Origin: Bacillota bacterium
GTDB taxonomy: Bacteria; Bacillota; Clostridia; Peptostreptococcales; Anaerovoracaceae
Direction: 5' to 3'
Assembly: GCA_030530285.1 (NCBI GenBank)
Contig: JAUMVD010000016.1
Span: forward strand, 1 to 38,594
DNA length: 38,594 nucleotides
Shown: one piece after another, positions 8,287 through 18,300 of the stretch
Numbering within the stretch: the stretch's first letter is position 1
Layout of the letters: the number at the start of each line of letters is the position of its first letter
Made by a program: the position numbers and the translations under genes
Notes under the pieces: generated by a model
The model's input: the letters and a program-made list of their open reading frames with translations, nothing else
Database searches by the model: none
What the model was told of the DNA's origin: nothing

Positions 8287-9593
8287 TGGACGCAAACAGG
8301 AAAACAGCTTATCTGACACTGGTAGACGTAGAAGCCAAGAGGGCGTATTCGAATCTGGCGCTGAATCACAAGATCGCGCTGACGAAACCTAACTCTCCGG
8401 CTTTTGTACGCGAACTGGTATACGGAGTTTTGGAAAACAAGCTCAAATTGGATTATTACATTGACATGCTGGTGAAAGACGGCATCGACAGCCTTAGAAC
8501 ACCTGAGCTGATCATCATGCGCATGGGGATCTACCAGCTGGGATATATGGATTCAGTACCTGAATACGCCGCGGTTAATGAGAGCGTAGTACTGGCCAAG
8601 AAATACTGCAGAGGGAAAGCCGGCCTTGTGAACGGCGTTCTCAGAGAGTATCAGAACAAAAAAATCAGTATGAGACTTCCGGAGAGAGATCTTGATGAGG
8701 TCAGATTCCTGTCCGTCAAATACTCCTATGCTCCTTGGATCATTGAGCTTTGGATGAAGTATTACAGCAAGGAATTCGTCGAATCACTTCTGGAAGCGGG
8801 CAACGGCAAAGCACCGATGACGGTCAGAATCAACTGGCTCAAGATCATCAAAGAAGACCTGATCAAGGCCCTCAGAGAGAGAGGATTCCAGGTAAAAGAA
8901 GGCAAGATCTGTCAGAATGCCATCCACGTCAAAGGCAGCGGACTTCTGGAGTCAGACCTTTATGAGATGGGCCTGTTTACGCCGCAGGACGAAAGCTCCA
9001 TGCTGGTTGCCGAGAAGCTGGATCCTAAACACGGGGATCTGGTCATGGACGTTTGCGCCGCTCCCGGCGGCAAGACGACAGCTATCGCCGAAAGAATGAA
9101 CAACACCGGCAAGATCATCGCTTCCGACATTTACAGGAGGAAGCTGGATCAGGTCGACAAAGAGGCCAAGAGGCTTGGCATTACGAATATAGAAACCAGA
9201 TCATGGGACGCCACCAGAGTGGATTCCACCATGGTGCAAAAGGCCGACAAGGTCCTGGTGGATGTACCGTGTTCGGGACTGGGCGTAGTAAGAAGAAAAC
9301 CGGAGATAAAGTACAAGGAATACACTGACGATCTCCAGCTCCTGCCTAAGAAACAGCTGGCGATCCTTTCCGCATCTTCGTCTTATGTCAAACCGGGCGG
9401 AACTCTGATATACAGCACATGCACCATCAATCCTGAAGAGAACGAGAAGGTAGTAGCCGAGTTCCTCAGCAGGAATGGCAGATTCCAGAAGGTGGAAAGA
9501 ACACTGCTGCTTCCTAATGTCAACGGTACAGACGGATTCTTTATCTGCGTCATGAAAAGGGAAGAAGTTTTAGAAGAAGTTGAGAAAGGTTAA
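8286..9593 (+). CDS. rsmB: 16S rRNA (cytosine-967-C5)-methyltransferase RsmB
   Basis: SAM-dependent rRNA methyltransferase. It has an N-terminal NusB-like RNA-binding domain (about 1-130) and a C-terminal Rossmann methyltransferase. The SAM motif CAAPGGKTT is at 257-265. The two catalytic cysteines are C329 in DVPCSGLG and C379 in STCTINPEEN. Length 435 is normal. It starts within the preceding stop codon and is 6 bp ahead of prpC. Confidence 0.95.
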   Translation: MDANRKTAYLTLVDVEAKRAYSNLALNHKIALTKPNSPAFVRELVYGVLENKLKLDYYIDMLVKDGIDSLRTPELIIMRMGIYQLGYMDSVPEYAAVNESVVLAKKYCRGKAGLVNGVLREYQNKKISMRLPERDLDEVRFLSVKYSYAPWIIELWMKYYSKEFVESLLEAGNGKAPMTVRINWLKIIKEDLIKALRERGFQVKEGKICQNAIHVKGSGLLESDLYEMGLFTPQDESSMLVAEKLDPKHGDLVMDVCAAPGGKTTAIAERMNNTGKIIASDIYRRKLDQVDKEAKRLGITNIETRSWDATRVDSTMVQKADKVLVDVPCSGLGVVRRKPEIKYKEYTDDLQLLPKKQLAILSASSSYVKPGGTLIYSTCTINPEENEKVVAEFLSRNGRFQKVERTLLLPNVNGTDGFFICVMKREEVLEEVEKG

Positions 9594-9599
9594 TCCGGT

Positions 9600-10331
9600 A
9601 TGGCTCAGCAGATAGGTTTTAAGTGTAACAGAGGAATAGTAAGAAAGAACAACGAAGACGCGTGTTTCGTTATACCGAGCAAGGATGTATACATCGTCGC
9701 CGATGGAGTCGGCGGCAATAATTCCGGCGAACTGGCCAGCAGCACGGCTGTAGAAAAAATTGCAAGCTTCGTCAAGGACAACGATCTGGAAAGCTGCGAA
9801 ACGCCGGAAGAGATTTTTGGATTTTTTACCGCAGCAATAGATATCGCGAATGAGAGCATCTACCGTCAGGGAATGGAAAATCTCATGAACAGAGGCATGG
9901 CCACCACCGTGGTCATGGCGTATATCTACGATGGCTCGGGCTACATAACCAACATTGGAGACAGCAGGGCGTACATCTACAGAGATGGTCACCTGAAGAA
10001 AGTGACGAGGGATCACACCTATGTGAACGAACTGATCGACAAGGGCGTGATCACCGAAGGAGAAGCGGAGCATCACAAACAGAAAAATGTGATCACAAAG
10101 GCTCTGGGAGCCGAGAAAGCCGCGGAACCTGACTTTTATAAGGTCGATCTGGAACGCGGCGACATATTGGTGCTGTGCTCGGACGGACTTTACGGAGAAG
10201 TCGGAGAAGAAAAGATGACCAGATTGATGAGGTACAGCAACAGCATGAACGACCTCAGCTCCAAGCTGGTGGATGAGGCAATAAGAGCCGGTGGCAGGGA
10301 TAATATTACTGTCATCTGCGTCAGAATATAG
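9600..10331 (+). CDS. prpC: PP2C-family Ser/Thr protein phosphatase PrpC
   Basis: Soluble metal-dependent phosphatase that opposes the kinase encoded next door. PP2C motifs are complete: NED with D20, ADGVGG with metal ligands D35/G36, GDSRAY (120-125), SDGLYGEV, and the C-terminal GGRDNITV. Length 243 matches the bacterial stand-alone type without regulatory domains. The gene is 15 bp before prkC, the standard pairing. Confidence 0.95.
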   Translation: MAQQIGFKCNRGIVRKNNEDACFVIPSKDVYIVADGVGGNNSGELASSTAVEKIASFVKDNDLESCETPEEIFGFFTAAIDIANESIYRQGMENLMNRGMATTVVMAYIYDGSGYITNIGDSRAYIYRDGHLKKVTRDHTYVNELIDKGVITEGEAEHHKQKNVITKALGAEKAAEPDFYKVDLERGDILVLCSDGLYGEVGEEKMTRLMRYSNSMNDLSSKLVDEAIRAGGRDNITVICVRI

Positions 10332-10346
10332 GTTTAGGAGGACAGA

Positions 10347-12104
10347 ATGAGTAAGGTACTCGCAGGCAGATATGAACTATTCGAGAGGGTCGGCGAGGGT
10401 GGAATGTCCGTTGTATATAAAGCAAAGGACAAACTGCTCAACAGATTCGTGGCGATCAAAATATTAAAGCCTGAATTCATTAACGATCCGAAGTTCATAG
10501 ATAGTTTCAGAAGAGAATCTCAGAATGCCGCAAGCCTGACGCATCCTAATATCGTGAATATCTACGATGTAGGAAGAGAGGGCAACATTCATTACATCGT
10601 AATGGAGCTCATTGAAGGCAGAGCACTGAGTGACTATATCAAAGAGCAGGGGCCGATGGCCTATCCGAAGGTCATAGCGCTGTCGAAACAGATCGCGGCG
10701 GCGCTGTCGGAAGCGCACAAAAATCACATCATCCACAGAGACGTCAAGCCGCATAACGTTATGATCACGCCGAACGGGACCGCTAAGATCACGGACTTCG
10801 GCATAGCGAAAGCGGTGAACGCCGCAACCATTGTGGACAACACTGACGGCATCGTGGGATCAGTGCATTACTTCTCGCCTGAACAGGCAAGAGGAGGATA
10901 TGTCGATGAAAAATCCGACATCTATTCCCTGGGAATCGTCATGTACGAGATGCTGACAGGGCAGGTTCCGTTTGACGGAGATAATCCTGTCAACATCGCG
11001 CTGCAGCACATCAACGGCGAAATGGTGCCGCCATCCAAGGTCGTATCGGGCGTACCGCCTGCCCTTGAGCATATTATTCTCAAGTGTACGGAGAAGTACC
11101 CTGTCAACAGATACGCCTCAGCTGATGAATTGATCGATGCGCTGAACAATCTGGAGTTTGTGGACAGCGTGGTCGGAAACTCCGTCCTCATGGGAAGACA
11201 GACACAGAGACACGACCCGATCAGGACTACCGGACCTATCGCTGAAACGGATTACGATGACGGCGAGATCTACGATGATGATTATGACGATTACGACGAA
11301 GTAAAGGAGAAAAAGCCGAAGAAGCAAAAGAAAAACAAGGGCGGCAAAAAAAATAGAAAAAAACTCTTCATCATAGCAGCCATCGCTGCTGCAGTATTGC
11401 TGGGGATCATATTCGCGATCATTTTCACAGGACGGGAAGAAGTCAAAGTACCGAACTTCAGAGGCATGACCCTCGAACAGGCGCAGGAACTGGCTGCGGA
11501 GCCTGAATATAATTTAAAGGTCAAAGAAGGTCAATCGGTCATCAGTGAGGACATCGAAAAGGGCCTGATCGTTTCGCAGGATCCATCGGCCGATGAGGTG
11601 GTCAAGGAAGGCAGCACCATAACGGTCAATATCAGCAAAGGCCTGGGAGACAGCAGTGTACCGAATCTCGTAGGCAAGACCGAGGATGAGCTCAGCGACT
11701 ATCTTAAGGCCGCCGGCTTCAAACTGGGGAACGTGACCACAGAAGCCAGCGATAAGGCGGAGGGCACGGTCATCAGACAGAGCCCTAAGGCAGGAGAAAC
11801 GGCAGAAAAGGGAAGCGCCATCGATGTAGTAGTCAGCGACGGTTCCCTGAACAAGGCAGTGGTTCCGTATTTGATCGGCAAGTCCTTATCGGATGCCAAG
11901 TCCGCTCTTTCGGCTGCAGGCCTGAAGTGCGGAGAGGTTACTTCCGAGTACAGTTCAGCCGCTGAAGGCGAAGTCATATGGCAGCAGTATTCATCGAATA
12001 CGCAGCTTAAGAAAGGCGCAAGCGTAAAGATCAAAGTCAGCGCAGGACCGAAACCGACTGAGCCGACAACGTCTCCGACAGAGCCGAGCTCCGAAGGTGA
12101 ATAA
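10347..12104 (+). CDS. prkC: PASTA-domain Ser/Thr protein kinase PrkC
   Basis: Membrane kinase that senses muropeptides or cell-wall status and phosphorylates cytoplasmic targets. The kinase domain (about 8-270) has GEGGMS, ATP-binding K38, HRD with D132, and DFG at 150-152. A very acidic, tyrosine-rich tract (302-318) and a lysine-rich stretch (320-339) lead into a transmembrane helix (about 340-363). Three extracellular PASTA repeats follow (beginning near VPNFRGMT, VPNLVGKT and VPYLIGKS), then a short Pro/Thr/Ser tail. Three PASTA repeats is a usual number. AGGAGG lies upstream of the ATG. Confidence 0.96.
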   Translation: MSKVLAGRYELFERVGEGGMSVVYKAKDKLLNRFVAIKILKPEFINDPKFIDSFRRESQNAASLTHPNIVNIYDVGREGNIHYIVMELIEGRALSDYIKEQGPMAYPKVIALSKQIAAALSEAHKNHIIHRDVKPHNVMITPNGTAKITDFGIAKAVNAATIVDNTDGIVGSVHYFSPEQARGGYVDEKSDIYSLGIVMYEMLTGQVPFDGDNPVNIALQHINGEMVPPSKVVSGVPPALEHIILKCTEKYPVNRYASADELIDALNNLEFVDSVVGNSVLMGRQTQRHDPIRTTGPIAETDYDDGEIYDDDYDDYDEVKEKKPKKQKKNKGGKKNRKKLFIIAAIAAAVLLGIIFAIIFTGREEVKVPNFRGMTLEQAQELAAEPEYNLKVKEGQSVISEDIEKGLIVSQDPSADEVVKEGSTITVNISKGLGDSSVPNLVGKTEDELSDYLKAAGFKLGNVTTEASDKAEGTVIRQSPKAGETAEKGSAIDVVVSDGSLNKAVVPYLIGKSLSDAKSALSAAGLKCGEVTSEYSSAAEGEVIWQQYSSNTQLKKGASVKIKVSAGPKPTEPTTSPTEPSSEGE

Positions 12105-12105
12105 T

Positions 12106-12972
12106 GTGTTGAAAGGAAAAATCATAAAAGGTATCGCCGGATTTTATTATGTGAAATCCGGCGAAAAAGTATATAGGTGTAAGGCCAGAGGCATATTCAA
12201 GGAGCGGGGCATCAAGCCTGCGGTGGGAGACAACGTGATCGTAGAAGTGATCGAAGGAAATGACGACAGCCTGATCACCGAGATACTGCCCAGACGAAAC
12301 TCCTTTATCCGGCCGTTTATCGCGAATGTAGACTGTTTTGTCGTGGTGACCGCCGTGGCCAGACCGGCGCCGGTATTGCAGACCCTGGACCGGTTTCTGG
12401 TAATGGCGGAAAAGGCGAATACGGATATCGTGATCTGCATCAACAAATGCGATCTCGGCGCGGAAAAGTCAAAGGCGGAGCTTTTGGAAATCTACAGCCC
12501 CATCTACCCGGTGGTGTGCCTCGACAGCAAGGCGGGCCTCGGATTTGAGGAGCTGAAAGCGTTGATCGTCGGCAAGACGTCTGCGCTGGCGGGAGCTTCC
12601 GGAGTGGGGAAATCCACGATCCTGAACAGACTCATCCCGGAGGCAGCCATGGAGACCGGCGGGATCAGCGAGAAGTCGAAGCGGGGCAGGCATACCACCC
12701 GCCACTCGGAGCTTTTTGCAGCGGAAGGAATGCCGGACACCATGATATTCGATACTCCCGGATTCACGTCATTTGACATATTGGATGCGGATGAGGAGGA
12801 ACTGCAGTACCTGTATCCCGACATAGCGAAGTATACAGGAGACTGCCGATATGATAATTGCAGGCATATTGCGGAGCCCGGATGCAGCGTCAAAGAAGCG
12901 CTGGAAAAGGGGCTCATACACCCGAAGAGATATACATCATACAGGACGCAGATGGAGGAAATAAGAAAATGA
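12106..12972 (+). CDS. rsgA: Ribosome small-subunit-dependent GTPase RsgA
   Basis: Circularly permuted GTPase that helps mature the 30S subunit. An N-terminal OB fold is followed by the permuted G motifs: NKCD, then GASGVGKS (Walker A), then DTPGF. A C-terminal zinc motif has the CRYDNCRH...GC pattern. There is no ATG: GTG at 12097, GTG at 12106 and TTG at 12109 are all in frame. I chose 12106 because GAAGGTGA (12093-12100) is 5-6 bp upstream and the prkC stop is at 12102-12104. The alternative at 12097 adds three residues. Confidence 0.93.
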   Translation: MLKGKIIKGIAGFYYVKSGEKVYRCKARGIFKERGIKPAVGDNVIVEVIEGNDDSLITEILPRRNSFIRPFIANVDCFVVVTAVARPAPVLQTLDRFLVMAEKANTDIVICINKCDLGAEKSKAELLEIYSPIYPVVCLDSKAGLGFEELKALIVGKTSALAGASGVGKSTILNRLIPEAAMETGGISEKSKRGRHTTRHSELFAAEGMPDTMIFDTPGFTSFDILDADEEELQYLYPDIAKYTGDCRYDNCRHIAEPGCSVKEALEKGLIHPKRYTSYRTQMEEIRK

Positions 12973-13628
12973 TACAGTTAGCGCCATCAATATTATCAGC
13001 GGATTTTTCGAAACTGGCGGAGGACGTAAAACAAATCGAGACAGGCGGAGCACACCTGATCCACGTGGATGTTATGGACGGACATTTCGTTCCCAACATT
13101 TCCTTTGGGGCGACAGTCATGAAGAGCCTTCAGGGCAAGACGCAGCTGCCCTTCGACGTACATCTGATGATCGAGAACCCCGATCAGTATCTGGAGGATT
13201 TCGTCACGGATCAGACGGAGTATATCACCGTTCATCAGGAAGCGTGCACCCACCTGCACAGAACCATCCAGCACATCAAGCAAACCGGCGTCAAGGCAGG
13301 CGTTTCACTGAACCCGGCAACATCCCTGGACGCGCTGGACTATATTATAGAGGATGTGGACATGGTTCTCCTGATGTCGGTCAATCCGGGATTCGGCGGA
13401 CAGAGCTTTATTCCTCAAATCATGGAAAAAGCCAGAGAACTGGCGGAGATAAAAAGGGCAGAAGGGCTTGATTTCCGCATTGAAATCGATGGAGGCGTCA
13501 AGCTGGATAACGTGATAGAAGTGGTAAACGCGGGCGTAGAGATCGTGGTAGCAGGATCCGCTGTTTTTAAGGCGGACAATATAGAAGAGCGAACGAGAGA
13601 GTTCATCAAACTGATAGGAGAAGTATAA
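12969..13628 (+). CDS. rpe: Ribulose-phosphate 3-epimerase
   Basis: Interconverts ribulose 5-phosphate and xylulose 5-phosphate. The TIM barrel starts LAPSILSADF, with metal and active-site residues H32 and D34 in HVDVMDGHFVPN and the second aspartate in EIDGGVK. MSVNPGFGGQ is the phosphate-binding segment. The true start is the ATG at 12969, overlapping the rsgA stop (ATGA), with GGAGGAA just upstream. The reading frame is open further upstream but that extension lies inside rsgA and matches nothing in the family. 219 residues. Confidence 0.96.
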   Translation: MIQLAPSILSADFSKLAEDVKQIETGGAHLIHVDVMDGHFVPNISFGATVMKSLQGKTQLPFDVHLMIENPDQYLEDFVTDQTEYITVHQEACTHLHRTIQHIKQTGVKAGVSLNPATSLDALDYIIEDVDMVLLMSVNPGFGGQSFIPQIMEKARELAEIKRAEGLDFRIEIDGGVKLDNVIEVVNAGVEIVVAGSAVFKADNIEERTREFIKLIGEV

Positions 13629-14651
13629 ATGAGAGTAGTACTGGATGGAATGGGCGGAGATAACGCGCCGCAAGAGATCGTCAAAGGAGCGGTTCAGGCA
13701 GCCGAACTGATCGATGATGAAATCATCATTGTGGGACCGGTGGACCAGATCAGCGAAGAGCTGGAAAACTGCGGTTACGAAGGGGATCAGATCAGCATCA
13801 GACAGGCCGGTGATGTCATCACCATGGAGGACAGCCCGGTCAAAGCCATAAGAAACAAGACGGATTCCACTCTCGTGGTGGGGTTGAATATGCTGAAGGA
13901 CGGTCAGGGAGACATGTTCGTTTCTGCCGGCAATACCGGAGCCCTCATTGTAGGTTCCAGACTGATACTGGGAAGGATCAGGGGCATAGACAGGCCGGCG
14001 CTGGCCTCTATTTATCCCGACATGACCGGTGGAGAGCCGTGTCTTCTCGTTGACGCCGGAGCCAGCTCCGAATCAAAGGCAAACAACCTGCTGGAGTACG
14101 GCCTCATGGGCAGCATTTACGTGGAGAAAGTATGGGGCAGACCGAATCCGGCGGTGGGCCTGGTGAACCTTGGCGTCGAAGAAGGCAAAGGCACCAGTGT
14201 CACTAAGGATGCATATAAGAAACTCAAAGCATCCCACCTGAACTTCGTGGGAAACGTGGAGGCCAGAGAAGTGCCGAAGCACGCCTGCGATGTCATCGTT
14301 TGCGACGGATTCGTAGGCAACGTAATATTGAAACTGACGGAAGGGGTCGCGCTGAGCATTTTCAAGCTCATCAAGGGGACATTGATGCAGTCCGCCAAAA
14401 CCAAAATAGCGGGAGCCCTGATCAAGCCGCAGCTGACGGCGATGAAGGACGAATTCGATTATGAAGAATACGGAGGCGCCCCTGTCCTGGGAGTCAATGG
14501 ACCGGTCATGAAGATGCACGGATCCTCCTCCGCTACGGCGGTCAAGAACGCCATCATCAAGGGTCTTCCGTACGCGCGGGAAGGCGTAGTCGGCATCATC
14601 AGAAATGAAATGTTAAAAATCCAGGAGTATATAGAGGACGAAGAGGATTGA
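13629..14651 (+). CDS. plsX: Phosphate acyltransferase PlsX
   Basis: Makes acyl-phosphate from acyl-ACP, the first step of phosphatidic acid synthesis with PlsY (also in this operon). The family start VVLDGMGGDNAP is present, as are SAGNTGAL, the DAGA segment and the conserved CDGFVGNV. Length 340 is typical. It begins directly after the rpe stop codon. In many Firmicutes fab genes and acpP lie between plsX and rnc; here they are absent. Confidence 0.96.
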   Translation: MRVVLDGMGGDNAPQEIVKGAVQAAELIDDEIIIVGPVDQISEELENCGYEGDQISIRQAGDVITMEDSPVKAIRNKTDSTLVVGLNMLKDGQGDMFVSAGNTGALIVGSRLILGRIRGIDRPALASIYPDMTGGEPCLLVDAGASSESKANNLLEYGLMGSIYVEKVWGRPNPAVGLVNLGVEEGKGTSVTKDAYKKLKASHLNFVGNVEAREVPKHACDVIVCDGFVGNVILKLTEGVALSIFKLIKGTLMQSAKTKIAGALIKPQLTAMKDEFDYEEYGGAPVLGVNGPVMKMHGSSSATAVKNAIIKGLPYAREGVVGIIRNEMLKIQEYIEDEED

Positions 14652-15352
14652 TGGATACACATGCACTTCGGGAATTGCAGAACAAGCTCGGATATGATTT
14701 CAGGGACGAGAGTCTGCTGGAAACCGCTTTGACCCACAGTTCATATACGAGAGAAAGAAACAGACATGTCCGTTGCAATGAACGACTGGAATTCCTGGGA
14801 GACGCGTTTTTTGACGCGATCATAGGAGAGGAGCTGTACAGGAGTTTTCCGGATGAGGAGGAAGGTTTCCTGTCGCGCATACGGGCGACGATCGTCTGTG
14901 AAAAATCCCTGGCCATGAAGGCCGAAGCCTTTGATTTAGGCGCGTACCTGCTCCTTGGCAAAGGAGAAGAAAAAACCGGCGGCAGAACCAAGGTGTCGAT
15001 TCTCGCGGATGCTATGGAGGCGCTGATGGGGGCCATTTATCTGGATGGCGGATTTGAAGCGGTTAAGACTGCAGTCCTGAGGATATTCGAAGATGTTCTG
15101 CAGGACGCCAGAAAGGGCATATATATTATTACGGATTACAAAACTGCGCTGCAGGAAATCGTGCAGAGGAACGGAAACGTGGATATCAAATACGAACTGG
15201 TTGGGGAAACGGGACCTGATCACAATAAAACCTTTAACGTGGCGCTGTATATCAACGATGTTCTTCAAGCGGAAGGCACAGGCAAATCCATTAAGCAGGC
15301 CGAACAGCATGCGGCGGAAGAAGCTCTGAAGAGGAGACAGGATGTTATTTAA
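14651..15352 (+). CDS. rnc: Ribonuclease III
   Basis: Cleaves double-stranded RNA, including rRNA precursors. The RNase III signature NERLEFLGD lies at 43-51. The second metal-site region (DAMEALMGAIYLDGG) follows, and a C-terminal double-stranded-RNA binding domain spans about 160-230. The ATG at 14651 shares a base with the plsX stop (TGATG); a TTG one codon earlier is possible but less likely. 233 residues. It overlaps the smc start by 11 bp. Confidence 0.96.
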   Translation: MDTHALRELQNKLGYDFRDESLLETALTHSSYTRERNRHVRCNERLEFLGDAFFDAIIGEELYRSFPDEEEGFLSRIRATIVCEKSLAMKAEAFDLGAYLLLGKGEEKTGGRTKVSILADAMEALMGAIYLDGGFEAVKTAVLRIFEDVLQDARKGIYIITDYKTALQEIVQRNGNVDIKYELVGETGPDHNKTFNVALYINDVLQAEGTGKSIKQAEQHAAEEALKRRQDVI

Positions 15353-18300
15353 GAGGATAGAAATGCAAGGGTTCAAGTCATTCGCTGAACCTGTCACAAT
15401 AGAATTCAATGAGGGAATCACCGGCATCGTAGGTCCGAACGGCAGCGGAAAGAGCAACATCAGCGATGCCATCAGATGGGTGCTCGGTGAACAGAGCCCT
15501 AAAATGCTGCGCGGCGGCAAGATGGAGGAAGTCATCTTCAACGGGACATCCAGCAGGAAGTCCAGAGGGATGGCGGAGGTTACGCTGGTGATCGATAACG
15601 CTGACGAAAGTCTGCCCATCGACTACAAAGAAGTAGCCATAACCCGCAGAATGTTCCGCTCCGGTGAGAGTGAATATCACATCAACGGCAATCAGTGCCG
15701 TCTCAGGGATATACGCGAGCTCATCATGGATACGGGAATCGGCGTAGACGGATATTCCATCATCGGTCAGGGCAAGATCTCGGATATCATCAGCAACAAG
15801 ACGGAATCCAGGCGCGAGATCTTCGAAGAAGCGGCGGGAGTCGTTGCCTACAGGACCAAGAAGGCCGAAGCCGAGAGGAAGCTGCAGTCCACTACGGTCA
15901 ATATGGACAGGGTACAGGACATTATCGGTGAAATCGAAGGCAGGATCGACGGTCTCCGTGAGGACAGCGTCAAGGCAAAGGAATATCTGAAGCTCAGGGA
16001 GCGCCACAAGGAACTGGAGATCAATATCATCCTCAAAAACGTGGAGAACCTGGAGCTGAAGAACGAGTACGCCAAGGATGACCTGATGGAAGTCGGGTTT
16101 GCCATCGATAATCTCAAAGAAGAAAAGCAGCAGATGGACGAAAAATATTCCGAGTCCGCATCCAGAAGCGAGACACTGGAAGCCATCTCTGTAGAAGCCA
16201 GAGAGAATTTATTAAAAGCAGTTGACGAGCTGAATGCCGTGGTCAATAAAGGCGAAGTCGACAGAGAACGCCTATCGGCGATCGATGACAATTCCAGAAG
16301 AATCAAAGAAGAGATCGAAGCGCTGGGCGAGAAGAAGGCGCGTGAACTGCAGAATGCGGAGAGCTTTGCTCTGGAGAAAAAGCAGATCGACGAAGAGACC
16401 GCTGCCGCGGAGGAAGCGCTGAATCAAAAGACCGACGCGTACAACGCGCTGACGAGGGAAGTGTCGCAGCTGACGGAAGAGGCGGATGAGTTCAGAAACA
16501 AGCTGTTCGAGCACTCGACAGAGATCAATTCCGCAAAGGCCGAAATCAGCAGTCTGGAGCTTTTGCAGGAGACACTGAGAAAGAGAAAAGAAACTCTGCT
16601 CAGCGAAAAATCATCCGGAGACTCCAGCAACAGGGAGACGCTTGACAGTCTCAATACGGCGCGGGGAGAGCGTCAGGAGATCGCAGAAGGGCTGGAAGAA
16701 AAGAAGCTGCGCGCGCAGGAGATGAGAGACGAATATGCCGCGAATCAGCAGGAGGAGAGACAGCTCGCCAAAACTTCGGAGGAGCTGAGGATCAGCATCG
16801 GCAGATTATCCGCCAGAAAGAAAACCATCGAAGAGATGGAAAGCAACTACGAGGGCTATCATTATGCGGTGAAGCATGTCATGAAGTCAGGCCTCGGAGG
16901 GATTCACGGCGTGGTGGCGGATCTCATCAGAGTTCCGAAGGGATATGAGATCGCCATGGAAACCGCTCTGGGAGCGGCGCTGCAGAATATTGTATGTGAA
17001 GATGATGACAGCGCCAAGCGTGCCATCAGATCGCTGAAAGAGAACAAGGCCGGCAGGATGACCTTCCTGCCGCTGAGATCCATCAAGGCCGGAACTTCGG
17101 CAGACAGAGATTTCAGCGCGGAGAAGGGCTTTGTCGGATTCGGACCGGATTGTGTGGAATATGACAATCAATACGATGAAGTGGTCAGATACCTGTTAGG
17201 CAGAGTCGTCGTCGTAGATGATATGGATAATGCTGTCCGCATATCCAAGAAGGCGGCAGGCATGAGAGTCGTCACGCTAGAGGGCGAAATCATCAACTCC
17301 GGCGGAGCCATCACAGGCGGCAAATACAAAAACAGGACAGCGAACATCCTGGAAAGAAAAACCGAGATCGCGGAACTCGAAAAAGAAATAAACGAAAAAA
17401 GCGCTGCCCAGTCTGAGAATGAGAAGAGGCTGGAGGAGCTGAGAAACGCCATCGGGCAGTTCAGCGAGATGATCGGCAGCCTGGACGGGCAGATCAGAGC
17501 GGATGAGCACGCCCTCATCGCTAAAGATAATGAAATCACCTTCGCGGAAACTGCGCTCAAGGATATGAAGAGCAGCAGCGAAAAGGTCGAAAGGGAACTG
17601 GTCAATATCAGCGAAGAACAGGAAAAGTCCGCCGCAATGGTGGAAGCCCTCGCCGAAAAGATCGCGCAAAGAGAACAATCCATGGTTGAAGTGCAGAAGC
17701 TCAGCGATGAGAAGCTGACAGCGGCCAACGCCAGGAAAGATGAATTTGACGCGCTGAGCGAGGAAATCACAAAGGCCAGGATCGCGGTGACCAGCTGCAG
17801 CCAGAGGAAGGCTCACGCCGACGATATCGTGAACAGAATCAACGATACGATCAAAGAGATAGACAGCGATATCGCGCAAAAAGAAGAAACCTTGGCAGCC
17901 ATGGCTGAGGAAAAGTCAGCGCTCACGTCGGGACATACGGACATCGACGGATTGATCAGAGAGAAGGAGTCTGTTAAGAACAACGCTGAGGAATACCTGC
18001 ACGATGTGACAGAAGAGAAGGCGGCGCTGACGGCAGATATTTCCAGGATGCACGAGGACAGGGAGGAAATCTCCCAAAAGCTGCAGACCCTGCAGGATCA
18101 GAAGTTCGAACTGGAGCTGCGAAAGGCCAAGAACGAGACCCAGCTGCAGACGTACAAGGAAAAGCTCTGGGAGGATTTCGAGGTCTCCTATATCCAGGCC
18201 ATGGAATTCAAATCCGAGACGTTTGTCATGTCATCAGCCGTCAAGGAAAACAGGCAGATCAAAAACCGCATCAAGGAACTGGGCGAAGTCAATGTAGGAG

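Noticed and set aside
12858..12968. In-frame upstream extension of rpe
   Set aside because: It lies wholly inside rsgA. Family similarity starts at the ATG at 12969, which has its own ribosome site.
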